In this document: one piece after another, positions 32,861-42,653 of the stretch
Numbering within the stretch: the stretch's first letter is position 1
How the letters are laid out: the number at the start of each line of letters is the position of its first letter
NCBI RefSeq assembly: GCF_900105735.1
Contig: NZ_LT629793.1
Location: 1,984,001-2,048,000, forward strand
From: Pseudomonas yamanorum
Lineage (GTDB): Bacteria > Pseudomonadota > Gammaproteobacteria > Pseudomonadales > Pseudomonadaceae
Direction: 5' to 3'
DNA: 64,000 nt
Made by a program: the position numbers and the translations under genes
Notes under the pieces: model-generated
Database searches by the model: none
Seen by the model: the letters and a program-made list of their open reading frames with translations, nothing else
Told to the model about the DNA's origin: nothing

Positions 32861-35302
32861 ATGGCCTCGCCAGCCCTCTCACATTTTCTTCCCCGGTTCG
32901 GCGTTGCCGCGGCCATTGCCAGTGCCTTGGGCCTGGCCGGTTGCCAGTTACAAAGCACCCAAGACACCCTGCCTCCGGTTTCCGGCGTGCAGCCCATCAA
33001 GGGCCTGGCGCAGAATGTTTCCGTGCGCCGCAACAACCAGGGCATCCCGCTGATTGAAAGCAGCACCTTCCACGATGCGCTGTTCACCCTGGGCTACGTG
33101 CACGCCAGCGACCGCATCACCCAGATGGTCACCCTGCGCCTGCTGGCCCAGGGCCGCCTGGCGGAAATGTCCGGGCCGGATGTGCTGGATGTCGACCGTT
33201 TCATGCGGGCGGTCAACCTGCGCAAAAGCGCCGGCGAGCTGTATAACGCCTCGTCGCCGCGCCTCAAGCGCTTCTTTGAAGTGTATGCACGCGGGGTCAA
33301 CGCCTACCTGTTCCGCTACCGCGACAAGCTGCCGCCAGACCTGGCCCAGAGCGGCTACAAGCCTGAATACTGGAAGCCGGAAGATTCGGCGCTGCTGTTC
33401 TGCCTGCTGAATTTCAGCGAGTCGACCAACCTGCAGGAAGAGTTGTCCTCATTGGTGCTGGCGCAGAAAGTCGGCGCCGACAAACTCGCCTGGCTGACCC
33501 CAAGCTACCCGGATGAACCGTTGCCGGTGGCCGAATCCGACAAGCTCAAGGGCATCAACCTGAGCCAGATCCCGGGCCTCGCCGCGTTGACCAGCCTCAG
33601 CGAGCACCTCGGCACCTTGAACACCCTGGGCACTTCCAGCTCCAGCAACTGGGCGATCGGCCCGCAGCGCAGCCGCAGCAACAAAAGCCTTTTGGCCAAT
33701 GACCTGTCGACCTCGATGCAGGCGCCTTCGCTGTGGAACTACGTGCAGATCCGTTCGCCGAAATACCAGGCCGCCGGCGTTTCGATCGCTGGCCTGCCAA
33801 CCCTGCTTTCCGGCTTCAACGGCAAGGTGGCGTGGAGCATGAGCCAGGTCTCGGGCGACACTCAGGATGTGTTCCTGGAGAAGGTCAAGCGCCAGGGCAA
33901 TGCGCTGTACTACGAAAACAACGGCAAATGGCTGCCGGCCATCGTGCGCAATGAAACCTACTTCGCCAAGGGCCAGCGGCCGATTCGCGAAGCGGTGTAC
34001 GAAACCCGCCACGGGCCACTGCTCAACAGTACCCAATCGCTGAACAGCGGCTACGGCCTGGCCTTGCAGACCGCCGATTTCAAGGACGACAAGAGCCTGG
34101 ACGCGTTCTTCGACCTGTCCCGTGCGCAAACCGCCGGTAAAGCGTCTGACGCCACCCGGGAAATTCGCGCAATTGCCTTGAACATGGTCTTCGCCGACGC
34201 CAGCAGCATCGGTTGGCAAGTGACCGGGCGCTTCCCGAACCGCCGTGAAGGCGAAGGCCTGGTGCCGTCGCCGGGCTGGGACGGGCGTTTCGACTGGGAT
34301 GGCTACGCCGACGCGATGCTGCACCCTTACGATCAGGACCCGACCCAAGGCTGGATCGGCACCGCCAACCAGCGCACCATTCCCCGTGGCTACGGCATGC
34401 AATTGTCCAACTCGTGGGCGGCGCCGGAACGTGCCGAACGTATCGCGCAACTGGCCGGCAACGGCAAGCACGACAGCCGCAGCATGATCGCCATGCAGTA
34501 CGACCAGACCACCACGTTCGCCGCCAAGCTCAAGAGCATGTTCCAGGCGCCGGGCATGGTCCAGCCGCTGAAACAGGCGATCGACGCATTGCCAGCGGCA
34601 GACCAGGCCAAGGCGCGGGAAGCCCTGGGTCGCCTGATGGCGTTCGATGGCCGTCTCGTCTCCACCTCTGCCGACGCGGCGATTTATGAGTTGTTCCTGC
34701 AGGAAAGCGCCAAGCAGATTTTTCTCGACGAACTCGGTCCGGAAAACAGCGCCACCTGGAAAGCCTTTATCGGCAACGCCAACCTGTCGTACTCAGCGGT
34801 GGCCGACCACCTGCTGGGGCGCGAAGACAGCCCGTTCTGGAATGACGCCCGCACCGGGCAGAAAACCGACAAGCCGGCGATCCTCGCCCGCAGCCTGGCC
34901 GCCGCGATCACCGCCGGCGATAGCGCACTGGGCGCCGATCACAAGGCCTGGCAGTGGGGCAAATTGCACAGCTACACCTGGAAGAACACCAGCGGCCAGA
35001 ACATTCGCGGCCCACTGGCAGCGGGCGGCGATCACAACACGCTGAACAGCGCACCGTATAGCTGGGGCCAGAGTTTCGACACGACCCAGGTGCCGGCACT
35101 GCGGATGATTGTCGACTTCGGCCAGGTGGAACCCATGATGGGCCAAAGCGGCATCGGCCAATCCGGCAACCCCGCGAGCCCGAACTATGCCAATGGCATC
35201 GACCCGTGGTTGAAAGCGCAATACCTGAGCTTCCCGATGCAGCCGCAGAACTTTGACGGGGTGTATGGGAAGACGCGGTTGACGTTGGTGCCGGGTAAAT
35301 AA
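32861..35302 (+). CDS. quiP: Acyl-homoserine lactone acylase QuiP (penicillin acylase family)
   Basis: 813 residues. The start [18 protein letters not shown] matches the P. aeruginosa QuiP I recall; residues 18-28 (LGLAGC) also form a lipobox, so it may be a lipoprotein. An Ntn-hydrolase precursor: after an alpha-subunit domain and linker, the beta chain begins at Ser262 ([10 protein letters not shown]), the nucleophile freed by self-cleavage. Later conserved regions are [18 protein letters not shown] and [13 protein letters not shown]. QuiP hydrolyses long-chain AHL amide bonds, allowing quorum quenching or use as carbon. Whether this strain makes AHL signals is not shown. Monocistronic; a small CCGGGT/ACCCGG hairpin spans its stop. 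Confidence 0.9.
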   Translation: MASPALSHFLPRFGVAAAIASALGLAGCQLQSTQDTLPPVSGVQPIKGLAQNVSVRRNNQGIPLIESSTFHDALFTLGYVHASDRITQMVTLRLLAQGRLAEMSGPDVLDVDRFMRAVNLRKSAGELYNASSPRLKRFFEVYARGVNAYLFRYRDKLPPDLAQSGYKPEYWKPEDSALLFCLLNFSESTNLQEELSSLVLAQKVGADKLAWLTPSYPDEPLPVAESDKLKGINLSQIPGLAALTSLSEHLGTLNTLGTSSSSNWAIGPQRSRSNKSLLANDLSTSMQAPSLWNYVQIRSPKYQAAGVSIAGLPTLLSGFNGKVAWSMSQVSGDTQDVFLEKVKRQGNALYYENNGKWLPAIVRNETYFAKGQRPIREAVYETRHGPLLNSTQSLNSGYGLALQTADFKDDKSLDAFFDLSRAQTAGKASDATREIRAIALNMVFADASSIGWQVTGRFPNRREGEGLVPSPGWDGRFDWDGYADAMLHPYDQDPTQGWIGTANQRTIPRGYGMQLSNSWAAPERAERIAQLAGNGKHDSRSMIAMQYDQTTTFAAKLKSMFQAPGMVQPLKQAIDALPAADQAKAREALGRLMAFDGRLVSTSADAAIYELFLQESAKQIFLDELGPENSATWKAFIGNANLSYSAVADHLLGREDSPFWNDARTGQKTDKPAILARSLAAAITAGDSALGADHKAWQWGKLHSYTWKNTSGQNIRGPLAAGGDHNTLNSAPYSWGQSFDTTQVPALRMIVDFGQVEPMMGQSGIGQSGNPASPNYANGIDPWLKAQYLSFPMQPQNFDGVYGKTRLTLVPGK

Positions 35303-35310
35303 CCCGGTTT
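35291..35310 (+). terminator. Weak terminator-like hairpin at the quiP stop
   Basis: CCGGGT-AAATA-ACCCGG followed by TTT overlaps the stop codon of quiP. The stem is only six pairs and the T-run short, so termination efficiency is doubtful. Confidence 0.35.
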
Positions 35311-35331
35311 CCCTGACTCAACCAAATCAAT

Positions 35332-35416
35332 GTGGGAGCTGGCTTGCCTGCGATGGCATCAACCCGGTCTGACTGCCAGACCGAGTCGCCAGCATCGCAG
35401 GCAAGCCAGCTCCCAC
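35332..35416. repeat. REPIN, 'GCTGGCTTGCCTGCGAT' class
   Basis: GTGGGAGCTGGCTTGCC and its complement at the right, with an inner unequal palindrome (GGTCTGACTGCCAGACC). Located between quiP and the exonuclease gene. Confidence 0.9.
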
Positions 35417-35497
35417 AGTTGATCGCATCCATTTCCGATAGAACTTCTCCACCCGCCCCCGCCTCATAATTAACAAGCCCACTTCCACGGCACACCC

Positions 35498-36502
35498 ATG
35501 GACCTTGTTATCGCCCGGCCCGAAGGCCTCTACTGCCCCGCCGGGGATTTCTACATCGACCCCTGGCGCCCGGTGGAACGCTCCGTCATTACCCATGCCC
35601 ACGGCGACCACGCCCGCACCGGCAACCAACACTACCTGGCCGCCGCCCCCGGCGAAGGCATCCTGCGCTCACGCCTGGGCCAGGACATCAACCTGCAAAC
35701 CCTGGCCTACAGCGAAACCCTGCGCCACCACGGCGTCAACTTGAGTTTCCATCCCGCCGGCCATGTCCTCGGTTCGGCCCAGGTGCGCCTGGAATACCAG
35801 GGTGAAGTCTGGGTCGCCTCCGGCGACTACAAAGTCGAGCCCGACGGCACCTGCGCGCCGTTTGAACCGGTGCGCTGCCATACCTTTATCACCGAATCGA
35901 CCTTCGGCCTGCCGATCTACCGCTGGCAGCCCCAGGCGCAGATTTTTGCCGGAATCAACGACTGGTGGCAGGCGAATATCGCGGCCGGCAAGGCCAGCGT
36001 GCTGTTCTGTTATTCCTTCGGCAAGGCTCAGCGGATTCTCCACGGCATTGACGCCAGCATCGGCCCGATCCTCAGCCACGGCGCGGTCGAACCCCTGAAC
36101 CGGGTATACCGCGAAGCGGGCATCTATATCCCCGAAACCCTCTACGCCGGCGACTTCAAAAAGACCGACCCTTTGTTGCGCCAGGCCTTGATCATCGCCC
36201 CGCCCTCGGCCGGCGGCAGCACCTGGATACGCCGCTTCGGCGACTACAGCGACGCCTTCGCCAGCGGCTGGATGCGCCTGCGCGGCACTCGGCGGCGGCG
36301 CGGGGTGGATCGCGGCTTTGTGCTCTCGGACCACGCCGATTGGCCCGGGCTGTTGTGGGCCATCGAGCAAACCGGCGCTGAACGAGTGATGGTCACCCAC
36401 GGTTCTGTGGGCGTCTTGGTCCGGCACCTGCGGGAAAAGGGCCTCGACGCGCAAGGGTTCACCACCGAATACGGCGATGACGAAGAGGAAGTCACGTCAT
36501 GA
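35498..36502 (+). CDS. Ligase-associated DNA exonuclease (metallo-beta-lactamase/beta-CASP fold)
   Basis: 334 residues. Zinc-binding motif HAHGDHAR (His33, His35, Asp37, His38) followed by HPAGHVLGSAQVRLE and SGDYKVEPDG, as in SNM1/PSO2-like nucleases. The family is recognised by its location beside an ATP-dependent ligase and a DEXH helicase in many bacteria. It is thought to process DNA ends during repair. It overlaps the ligase start by four bases (ATGA), confirming co-translation. Confidence 0.93.
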   Translation: MDLVIARPEGLYCPAGDFYIDPWRPVERSVITHAHGDHARTGNQHYLAAAPGEGILRSRLGQDINLQTLAYSETLRHHGVNLSFHPAGHVLGSAQVRLEYQGEVWVASGDYKVEPDGTCAPFEPVRCHTFITESTFGLPIYRWQPQAQIFAGINDWWQANIAAGKASVLFCYSFGKAQRILHGIDASIGPILSHGAVEPLNRVYREAGIYIPETLYAGDFKKTDPLLRQALIIAPPSAGGSTWIRRFGDYSDAFASGWMRLRGTRRRRGVDRGFVLSDHADWPGLLWAIEQTGAERVMVTHGSVGVLVRHLREKGLDAQGFTTEYGDDEEEVTS

Positions 36503-38133
36503 AGGCCTTCGCGGAGCTGTACGCCAATCTCGACGCAACCACTTCCAGCAATGCCAAACTCGCGGCCTTGCAGGCTTACTTCCTACAAGCGCCCGCGGAA
36601 GATGCTGCATGGGCGGTGTACTTTTTATCCGGCGGGCGGCCCCGGCAACTGGTGCCCACCCGGTTGCTCCGGGACATGGCCACCGAAGCCGCCGGCATTG
36701 AGCCGTGGCTGTTCGAAGAGAGTTATCAGTCGGTAGGCGACCTGGCAGAAACCATTTCCCTGCTGTTACCGGAATCGCCCCACACCTCCGACGACGGCTT
36801 GGCGGTGTGGCTGGAAGAAAAACTCCTGCCCCTGCGTGGCCTGCCGCCAGAAGAATTGGCCGAGCGCCTGCCCGCGTTGTGGGCCCAACTGGATCAACCG
36901 AGCCTGATGCTGTGCATCAAGCTGATCACCGGCAGTTTCCGGGTGGGCGTGTCGAAGTTGCTCGTCACCCGCGCCCTTGCGGCCATGGCCGGTCTCGACA
37001 GCAAACGCGTGGCCCAGCGCCTGGTGGGTTACACCGACCTGTCCAACCGTCCGACCGCCGAAGGCTATTTGAAACTGATCGCTGCCGAATCGTCCGACGA
37101 GCATGCGCAACGTGGCGGGCAGCCTTATCCGTTTTTTCTCGCCCATGGCCTGGCCCAACCGGTGGAGCAATTCGAGGCCCTGCTCGGCTCTCCCGCTGAC
37201 TGGCAAGTGGAATGGAAGTGGGACGGCATCCGCGCACAGTTGGTCAAGCGCGAAGGCCGACTGTGGATCTGGTCCCGGGGCGAAGAACTGGTCACCGAGC
37301 GTTTTCCGGAACTTCATGAGCTGGAAAACAGCCTGCCGGATGGCACGGTGATCGACGGCGAAATCGTGGTGTGGAAGGGCGCGGTGCAACCCTTCGCCCT
37401 GCTGCAACAGCGCATCGGCCGCAAAACCCTGAGCAAGAAGATCCTCGAAGACGCCCCCGTCGCAATGCTGGCCTACGACCTGCTGGAACACCACGGCGAC
37501 GATTGGCGCAACCACACCCAGGCCGAGCGTCGGGCACAACTGGAACAGGTGATCAGCGACTGCGGCCAACCCACGTTGCGGGCGTCGCCTTTGCTGACCG
37601 GCGACAACTGGCAGGCCTTGGCGGAGCAACGTGAAGCCTCCCGCAGCCTGGGCGTGGAGGGCATGATGCTCAAGGCCCGGGATGGCCTCTACGGCGTGGG
37701 CCGCACCAAGGACATGGGCGTGTGGTGGAAGTGGAAAGTCGACCCGTTCAGTGTCGATGCCGTGCTGATCTATGCCCAGCGCGGCCATGGCCGGCGCGCC
37801 AGCCTGTACAGCGATTACACCTTCGCAGTATGGGACGGCCCGCCCGGCAGCGAACGCACGCTGGTGCCATTCGCCAAGGCGTATTCGGGGCTGACCGATG
37901 AAGAAATGCGCAAGGTCGACGCCATCGTGCGCAAGACCACCGTGGAGAAGTTCGGCCCGGTCAGCAGCGTCACGCCGAGCATGGTGTTTGAACTGGGTTT
38001 TGAAGGGATTGCCCTGTCCAAGCGGCATAAGAGCGGAATAGCCGTGCGTTTTCCGAGGATGTTGCGCTGGCGCCAGGACAAGTCCGTCGATGAAGCCGAC
38101 AGCCTAGCGACCCTGCAGGATTTACTGGCCTGA
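36499..38133 (+). CDS. ATP-dependent DNA ligase, cluster-associated
   Basis: 544 residues. An N-terminal helical domain (about 1-200) precedes the catalytic core; the adenylated lysine is Lys240 in VEWKWDGIRAQLV. Further motifs: VIDGEIVVWK (III), EGMMLKARDGLYG (IV) and WWKWKVDPFSVDAVLIYA (V). It seals DNA breaks using ATP, unlike the NAD-dependent essential ligase LigA. It forms the second half of an exonuclease-ligase unit; its usual helicase partner is 5.4 kb downstream here. Confidence 0.94.
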   Translation: MKAFAELYANLDATTSSNAKLAALQAYFLQAPAEDAAWAVYFLSGGRPRQLVPTRLLRDMATEAAGIEPWLFEESYQSVGDLAETISLLLPESPHTSDDGLAVWLEEKLLPLRGLPPEELAERLPALWAQLDQPSLMLCIKLITGSFRVGVSKLLVTRALAAMAGLDSKRVAQRLVGYTDLSNRPTAEGYLKLIAAESSDEHAQRGGQPYPFFLAHGLAQPVEQFEALLGSPADWQVEWKWDGIRAQLVKREGRLWIWSRGEELVTERFPELHELENSLPDGTVIDGEIVVWKGAVQPFALLQQRIGRKTLSKKILEDAPVAMLAYDLLEHHGDDWRNHTQAERRAQLEQVISDCGQPTLRASPLLTGDNWQALAEQREASRSLGVEGMMLKARDGLYGVGRTKDMGVWWKWKVDPFSVDAVLIYAQRGHGRRASLYSDYTFAVWDGPPGSERTLVPFAKAYSGLTDEEMRKVDAIVRKTTVEKFGPVSSVTPSMVFELGFEGIALSKRHKSGIAVRFPRMLRWRQDKSVDEADSLATLQDLLA

Positions 38134-38162
38134 CACGTCTCTCACGAACACCACAGATCAAT

Positions 38163-38250
38163 GTGGGAGCGGGCTTGCTCGCGAATGCGGTGTGTCAGTC
38201 AATACATCTGGTGACTGATCCACCGAATTCGCGAGCAAGCCCGCTCCCAC
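38163..38250. repeat. REPIN, 'GCGGGCTTGCTCGCGAA' class
   Basis: GTGGGAGCGGGCTTGCTCGC and its complement enclose a short spacer. It lies in the 329-base stretch between the ligase gene and the amino-acid-binding protein; the rest of that stretch is AT-rich promoter-like sequence with a small TGCCC-ATTTTC-GGGCA hairpin at 38296-38311 and no gene. Confidence 0.9.
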
Positions 38251-38462
38251 ATTTGAAAACTTCAAACGCCCCAAAATAATGCATAGATTTATCAATGCCC
38301 ATTTTCGGGCATTTCCTACTGGCACAACTCCTTAATCTCACCTTTTAAAACGACCATTCGGAACTATGGTGCAGAAATTGCTACTTGAGTCCGGTCTGAC
38401 ACCGTTCAGTAACAGTCCTAACCGCGCCACAAGCGCTTATCTTGGTTTCCAGGGATTACATA

Positions 38463-39242
38463 ATGAAAAAAGCATTGCTGACCCTTTCTGCACTGGCTCT
38501 GTGCATGGCCGCCGGTTCCGCGCTGGCCAAGGAATACAAGGAATTGCGTTTTGGTGTCGATCCGTCCTACGCGCCGTTTGAGTCAAAAGCCGCTGATGGC
38601 AGCCTGGTGGGCTTCGATATCGACCTGGGCAATGCCATCTGTGCCGAGCTGAAGGTCAAGTGCAAGTGGGTCGAAAGTGATTTCGACGGCATGATTCCAG
38701 GCCTCAACGCCAACAAATTTGATGGCGTGATTTCCTCGATGACCGTGACCGAAGCCCGTGAAAAGGCGATCGACTTCTCCAACGAGCTGTTCTCCGGCCC
38801 GACTTCCCTGGTGTTCAAAAAGGGCGCGAACTACTCCACGCCTGAGTCGCTCAAGGGCAAAAGTGTTGGCTACGAGCAAGGCACCATCCAGGAAGCCTAC
38901 GCCAAGGCCGTACTGGACAAGGCCGGTGTGACCACCAAGGCCTACGCCAACCAGGACCAGGTATACGCCGACCTGACATCCGGTCGTCTGGACGCTTCCG
39001 TACAAGACATGCTGCAAGCCGAACTGGGCTTTTTGAAGTCGCCAGCCGGTGCTGACTACGAAGTCAGCAAGGCCATCGACGATCCACTGCTGCCGTCCAA
39101 AACTGCGGTCGGTATCAAAAAAGGTAACAAAGACCTCAAGGCCTTGTTGGATAAAGGTATCAAAGCGTTACACGATGATGGCACCTACGCCACCATCCAG
39201 AAGAAACACTTTGGCGATCTGAACCTGTACAGCGGCAAATAA
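38463..39242 (+). CDS. Periplasmic basic amino acid-binding protein (HisJ/ArgT/AotJ type)
   Basis: 259 residues from ATG at 38463 (MKKALLTLSALAL); a start at 38442 would precede the signal sequence with extra residues. Signal peptide 1-22 (SALA-KE). SBP_bac_3 fold with FGVDPSYAPFESKAADGSL, IDLGNAICAELKVKC, DFDGMIPGLNANKFDG and TVTEAREKAIDFSN. The Asp at the start of the mature fold and the Arg in TEAREK bind the ligand's alpha-amino group and carboxylate. Arginine, ornithine, lysine or histidine are candidates. First gene of an operon whose order (binding protein, two permeases, AstE-like, ATPase) is that of aotJQMOP. Confidence 0.92.
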   Translation: MKKALLTLSALALCMAAGSALAKEYKELRFGVDPSYAPFESKAADGSLVGFDIDLGNAICAELKVKCKWVESDFDGMIPGLNANKFDGVISSMTVTEAREKAIDFSNELFSGPTSLVFKKGANYSTPESLKGKSVGYEQGTIQEAYAKAVLDKAGVTTKAYANQDQVYADLTSGRLDASVQDMLQAELGFLKSPAGADYEVSKAIDDPLLPSKTAVGIKKGNKDLKALLDKGIKALHDDGTYATIQKKHFGDLNLYSGK

Positions 39243-39249
39243 TGCCTGG

Positions 39250-39280
39250 GGCGCCCTTCCTCTGGAGGGGCGCTTTTTTA
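39250..39280 (+). terminator. Intra-operon attenuating terminator
   Basis: GCGCCCTTCC-TCT-GGAGGGGCGC followed by TTTTTT lies between the binding-protein gene and the first permease. It would give far more binding protein than membrane components, a common arrangement in such operons. Confidence 0.8.
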
Positions 39281-39299
39281 TCGCCATAGGTCCTGATTT

Positions 39300-40028
39300 A
39301 TGTTCGAAGATCTTTTGCAAACCCTGGGGCTCAGTGCCTTTAGCTTGAAGGGTTTCGGCCCGCTGTTGCTGCAAGGCACCTGGATGACCGTCAAGTTGTC
39401 AGTGTTTTCCCTGGCCGTCAGCGTGTTGCTGGGCTTGCTCGGCGCCACTGCCAAACTCTCCAGCCTGCCGTTCCTGCGGATTCCCGCACAGATCTACACC
39501 ACCTTGATTCGCGGCGTGCCCGACCTGGTGCTGATGCTGCTGATTTTTTATAGCCTGCAAATCTGGCTGACCGGCTTTACCGACTTTATGGAATGGGACT
39601 ACATCGAGATCGACCCATTCAGCGCCGGGGTGATCACCCTGGGCTTTATCTACGGTGCGTATTTCACCGAGACCTTCCGCGGTGCGATCCTCGCCGTGCC
39701 CCGTGGCCAGCTGGAAGCCGCCACGGCCTACGGACTCACGCGTGGCCAGCGGTTTCGCTTCGTGACCTTCCCGCAGATGATGCGCTTCGCCCTGCCGGGC
39801 ATTAACAACAACTGGTGCGTGATGCTCAAGGCCACGGCCCTGGTGTCGATCATCGGGTTGGCCGACCTGGTCAAGGCCGCACAGGATGCCGGCAAGAGCA
39901 CCTATCAGCTGTTCTATTTCCTGGTGATCGCCGCGTTTATCTACCTGTTGATCACCAGCGCGTCCAACTTCGTCCTGCGCCGCCTTGAACGGCGCTACTC
40001 CGCAGGCTCCCGGGAGGCAGTGCGATGA
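39300..40028 (+). CDS. HisQ/AotQ-type permease of the basic amino acid ABC transporter
   Basis: 242 residues. Five hydrophobic segments and the BPD_transp_1 coupling motif: RGAILAVPRGQLEAATAYGLTRGQ (about 134-157), containing the EAA loop that docks to the ATPase. Its start follows the attenuator hairpin by about 20 bases; there is only a modest AGGT ribosome site. It overlaps the second permease by four bases. It forms the channel together with the second permease. Confidence 0.92.
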   Translation: MFEDLLQTLGLSAFSLKGFGPLLLQGTWMTVKLSVFSLAVSVLLGLLGATAKLSSLPFLRIPAQIYTTLIRGVPDLVLMLLIFYSLQIWLTGFTDFMEWDYIEIDPFSAGVITLGFIYGAYFTETFRGAILAVPRGQLEAATAYGLTRGQRFRFVTFPQMMRFALPGINNNWCVMLKATALVSIIGLADLVKAAQDAGKSTYQLFYFLVIAAFIYLLITSASNFVLRRLERRYSAGSREAVR

Positions 40029-40735
40029 TCGAACTTATTCAACAATACTGGCGCCCCTTCCTTTATAGCGACGGCCAGCACATCACCGGCCTGGCCATGA
40101 CCATGTGGCTGCTCAGCGCCTCGATCTTCATCGGCTTTCTGGTATCGATCCCGCTGTCCATTGCGCGGGTGTCGCGCAACCGCTGGGTACGCTGCCCCGT
40201 GCAGTTCTACACCTACCTGTTTCGCGGCACGCCGCTGTATATCCAGTTGCTGATTTGCTACACCGGGATCTACAGCATCGCGGCGGTTCGTGCGCAGCCG
40301 GTACTGGATGCGTTCTTTCGCGATGCGATGAACTGCACCATCCTCGCCTTCGCCCTCAACACCTGCGCCTACACCACGGAGATTTTTGCCGGGGCAATCC
40401 GCAGCATGGCCCACGGCGAAGTCGAAGCGGCGAAAGCCTACGGCCTCAGCGGCTGGAAGCTGTATGCCTACGTGATCATGCCGTCGGCCCTGCGCCGTTC
40501 GCTGCCGTACTACAGTAATGAAGTGATCCTGATGCTGCACTCGACGACGGTGGCCTTCACCGCGACGATCCCGGATATCCTGAAAGTCGCCCGGGACGCC
40601 AACTCGGCCACCTACATGACCTTTCAATCATTCGGTATCGCTGCGCTGATCTACCTGACCGTGACCTTTGCCCTGGTCGGTCTGTTTCGTCTGGCGGAGC
40701 GTCGCTGGCTGGCCTTTCTCGGCCCCAGCCACTAA
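40025..40735 (+). CDS. HisM/AotM-type permease of the basic amino acid ABC transporter
   Basis: 236 residues. Membrane helices as in the preceding permease; EAA loop is AIRSMAHGEVEAAKAYGLSGWK. Residues VQFYTYLFRGTPLYIQLLICY match the HisM region that forms a gate with HisQ. It starts within the last codons of the first permease and is followed nine bases later by the AstE-like gene, so the five genes make one operon. Confidence 0.92.
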   Translation: MIELIQQYWRPFLYSDGQHITGLAMTMWLLSASIFIGFLVSIPLSIARVSRNRWVRCPVQFYTYLFRGTPLYIQLLICYTGIYSIAAVRAQPVLDAFFRDAMNCTILAFALNTCAYTTEIFAGAIRSMAHGEVEAAKAYGLSGWKLYAYVIMPSALRRSLPYYSNEVILMLHSTTVAFTATIPDILKVARDANSATYMTFQSFGIAALIYLTVTFALVGLFRLAERRWLAFLGPSH

Positions 40736-40744
40736 GGAGCCTTC

Positions 40745-41863
40745 ATGCGTCATCAGATTCATCCACTATTGGCGCCGGTGCCGGGCACGGCGCGGCAGAT
40801 CCACAGTTTCCACTTCGGGCCGGAACAGGCCGAAGGCAAGGTCTACATCCAGTCGTCGCTGCACGCCGACGAATTGCCGGGCATGCTGGTGGCCTGGCAC
40901 TTGAAGGCGCGCCTGGCGGAGCTGGCCGCCGCCGGCCGCCTGCGCAGCGAGATCGTACTGGTGCCCATCGCCAACCCCACCGGCCTGGAACAGGTGTTGA
41001 TGGACATCCCCCTGGGCCGCTATGAGCTGGAAAGCGGGCAGAATTTCAATCGCCTGTTTGTCGACCTGAGCGACGACGTCGGCAATCAGGTCGAAGAACT
41101 GCTGGGGGATGATCCACAGCACAACGTCGAACTGATTCGCGACGCACTCACCATGGCGCTTGCGGCGCAGACACCCGCCACGCAGCTGGAATCCCAGCGC
41201 TTGGTGCTGCAACGCCTGGCGTGCGATGCCGACATGGTGCTGGACCTGCACTGCGACTTCGAAGCCGTGGCGCACCTGTACACCACCCCCGAAGCGTGGC
41301 CCCGGGTAGAGCCGTTGGCGCGCTATATCGGTTCGGAGGCCAGCCTGTTGGCTACCGATTCCGGTGGGCAGTCGTTCGATGAATGCTTCACCCTGGTCTG
41401 GTGGCAATTGCAGCAACGGTTTGGCGAGCGCTTCCCGATCCCGATGGGCAGCTTTTCCGTGACCGTCGAACTGCGCGGCCAGGGCGACGTCAACCACGGC
41501 CTGGCCAGCCTCGACTGCCAGGCGATCATCGATTACCTGATTCACTTCGGCGCGATCGGCGGCGACCCTGCACCGTTGCCGGACTTGCCCTACCCCGCCA
41601 CACCGCTGGCGGGCGTCGAACCGGTGGCCACACCGGTGGGTGGCTTGCTGGTATTCAGTGTGCTGCCCGGCGAATACCTGGAAGCCGGGCAACTGATCGC
41701 CGAAATCATCGACCCTATTTCTGACCGCGTAACGCCGGTGCATTGCCGCAATGCCGGGCTGCTTTACGCTCGTTCGCTGCGACGCATGGCCACTGCCGGG
41801 ATGGTCCTTGCCCATGTCGCCGGCACTGAAGCCTATCGCAGCGGCTATCTACTTTCGCCTTGA
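40745..41863 (+). CDS. Succinylglutamate desuccinylase/aspartoacylase-family protein (AotO-like)
   Basis: 372 residues. Zinc-peptidase M14-like fold: His40-x2-Glu43 in SSLHADELPG, His169 in LDLHCDFEAVAHL, and an Arg in SGQNFNRLF. The C-terminal ~90 residues are a beta-barrel as in AstE-like proteins (VGGLLVFSVLPGEYLEAGQLIAE). In P. aeruginosa, AotO occupies the same operon position and its role in uptake is unproven. AstE cleaves succinylglutamate in arginine catabolism, so a role after import is possible. The operon is preserved around it, with RBS GGAGCC five bases before its ATG. Confidence 0.88.
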   Translation: MRHQIHPLLAPVPGTARQIHSFHFGPEQAEGKVYIQSSLHADELPGMLVAWHLKARLAELAAAGRLRSEIVLVPIANPTGLEQVLMDIPLGRYELESGQNFNRLFVDLSDDVGNQVEELLGDDPQHNVELIRDALTMALAAQTPATQLESQRLVLQRLACDADMVLDLHCDFEAVAHLYTTPEAWPRVEPLARYIGSEASLLATDSGGQSFDECFTLVWWQLQQRFGERFPIPMGSFSVTVELRGQGDVNHGLASLDCQAIIDYLIHFGAIGGDPAPLPDLPYPATPLAGVEPVATPVGGLLVFSVLPGEYLEAGQLIAEIIDPISDRVTPVHCRNAGLLYARSLRRMATAGMVLAHVAGTEAYRSGYLLSP

Positions 41864-41876
41864 GGATGCACGCCCC

Positions 41877-42641
41877 ATGTACAAATTGACCGTTGAAGGC
41901 CTGCATAAAAGCTATGGCGACAATGAGGTGCTCAAAGGTGTTTCGCTCAAGGCCAAGACCGGTGATGTGATCAGTTTGATCGGCGCCAGTGGCTCGGGTA
42001 AAAGCACCTTTTTGCGCTGCATCAACTTTCTTGAACAGCCCAATGACGGCGCCATGACCCTGGATGGGCAGCAGATTCGGATGGTCAGCGACCGCCATGG
42101 GATGCGCGTGGCGGATGATGCCGAGTTGCAGCGCCTGCGTACGCGGTTGGCGATGGTGTTTCAGCATTTCAACCTGTGGAGCCATATGAGTGTGCTGGAG
42201 AACATCACCATGGCGCCGCGCCGGGTGCTGGGTTGCAGCAAGAAAGACGCCGAGGACCGGGCTCGCCGGTATCTGGACAAGGTTGGATTGCCGGCGCGGG
42301 TGGCGGATCAGTATCCGGCGTTTTTGTCGGGGGGCCAGCAACAGCGGGTGGCGATTGCCCGGGCGTTGGCGATGGAGCCGGAGGTGATGCTGTTTGACGA
42401 GCCGACTTCGGCGCTGGATCCGGAGTTGGTGGGTGAGGTGTTGAAGGTGATTCAGGGGTTGGCTGAGGAAGGCCGGACGATGATCATGGTGACCCATGAG
42501 ATGAGCTTTGCCCGCAAGGTGTCGAGCCAGGTGCTGTTTTTGCACAAGGGATTGGTGGAGGAACAGGGTGCGCCGGAGGATGTGCTGGGTAATCCGAAGA
42601 GCGAACGGTTGCAGCAGTTTTTGAGTGGGAATTTGAAGTAG
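41877..42641 (+). CDS. HisP/AotP-type ATP-binding protein of the basic amino acid ABC transporter
   Basis: 254 residues from ATG at 41877 (MYKLTVEGLHKSYG), preceded by GAGGA; longer in-frame starts lie within the upstream gene. Walker A GASGSGKSTFLRC (about 39-51), signature LSGGQQQRVAIARALAME, Walker B VMLFDEPTSALDPE and switch His in IMVTHEMSFARKV. It powers the importer with the two permeases. In P. aeruginosa an argR gene usually follows; here the gene is followed instead by a large inverted repeat. Confidence 0.94.
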   Translation: MYKLTVEGLHKSYGDNEVLKGVSLKAKTGDVISLIGASGSGKSTFLRCINFLEQPNDGAMTLDGQQIRMVSDRHGMRVADDAELQRLRTRLAMVFQHFNLWSHMSVLENITMAPRRVLGCSKKDAEDRARRYLDKVGLPARVADQYPAFLSGGQQQRVAIARALAMEPEVMLFDEPTSALDPELVGEVLKVIQGLAEEGRTMIMVTHEMSFARKVSSQVLFLHKGLVEEQGAPEDVLGNPKSERLQQFLSGNLK

Positions 42642-42653
42642 CCGGTCGGGGTG

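Noticed and set aside
38320..38336. Possible sigma-54 promoter (TGGCAC-AACTC-CTTAAT) upstream of the amino-acid-binding protein
   Set aside because: The -12 GC is missing and spacing is off by one; only the -24 half resembles the consensus.
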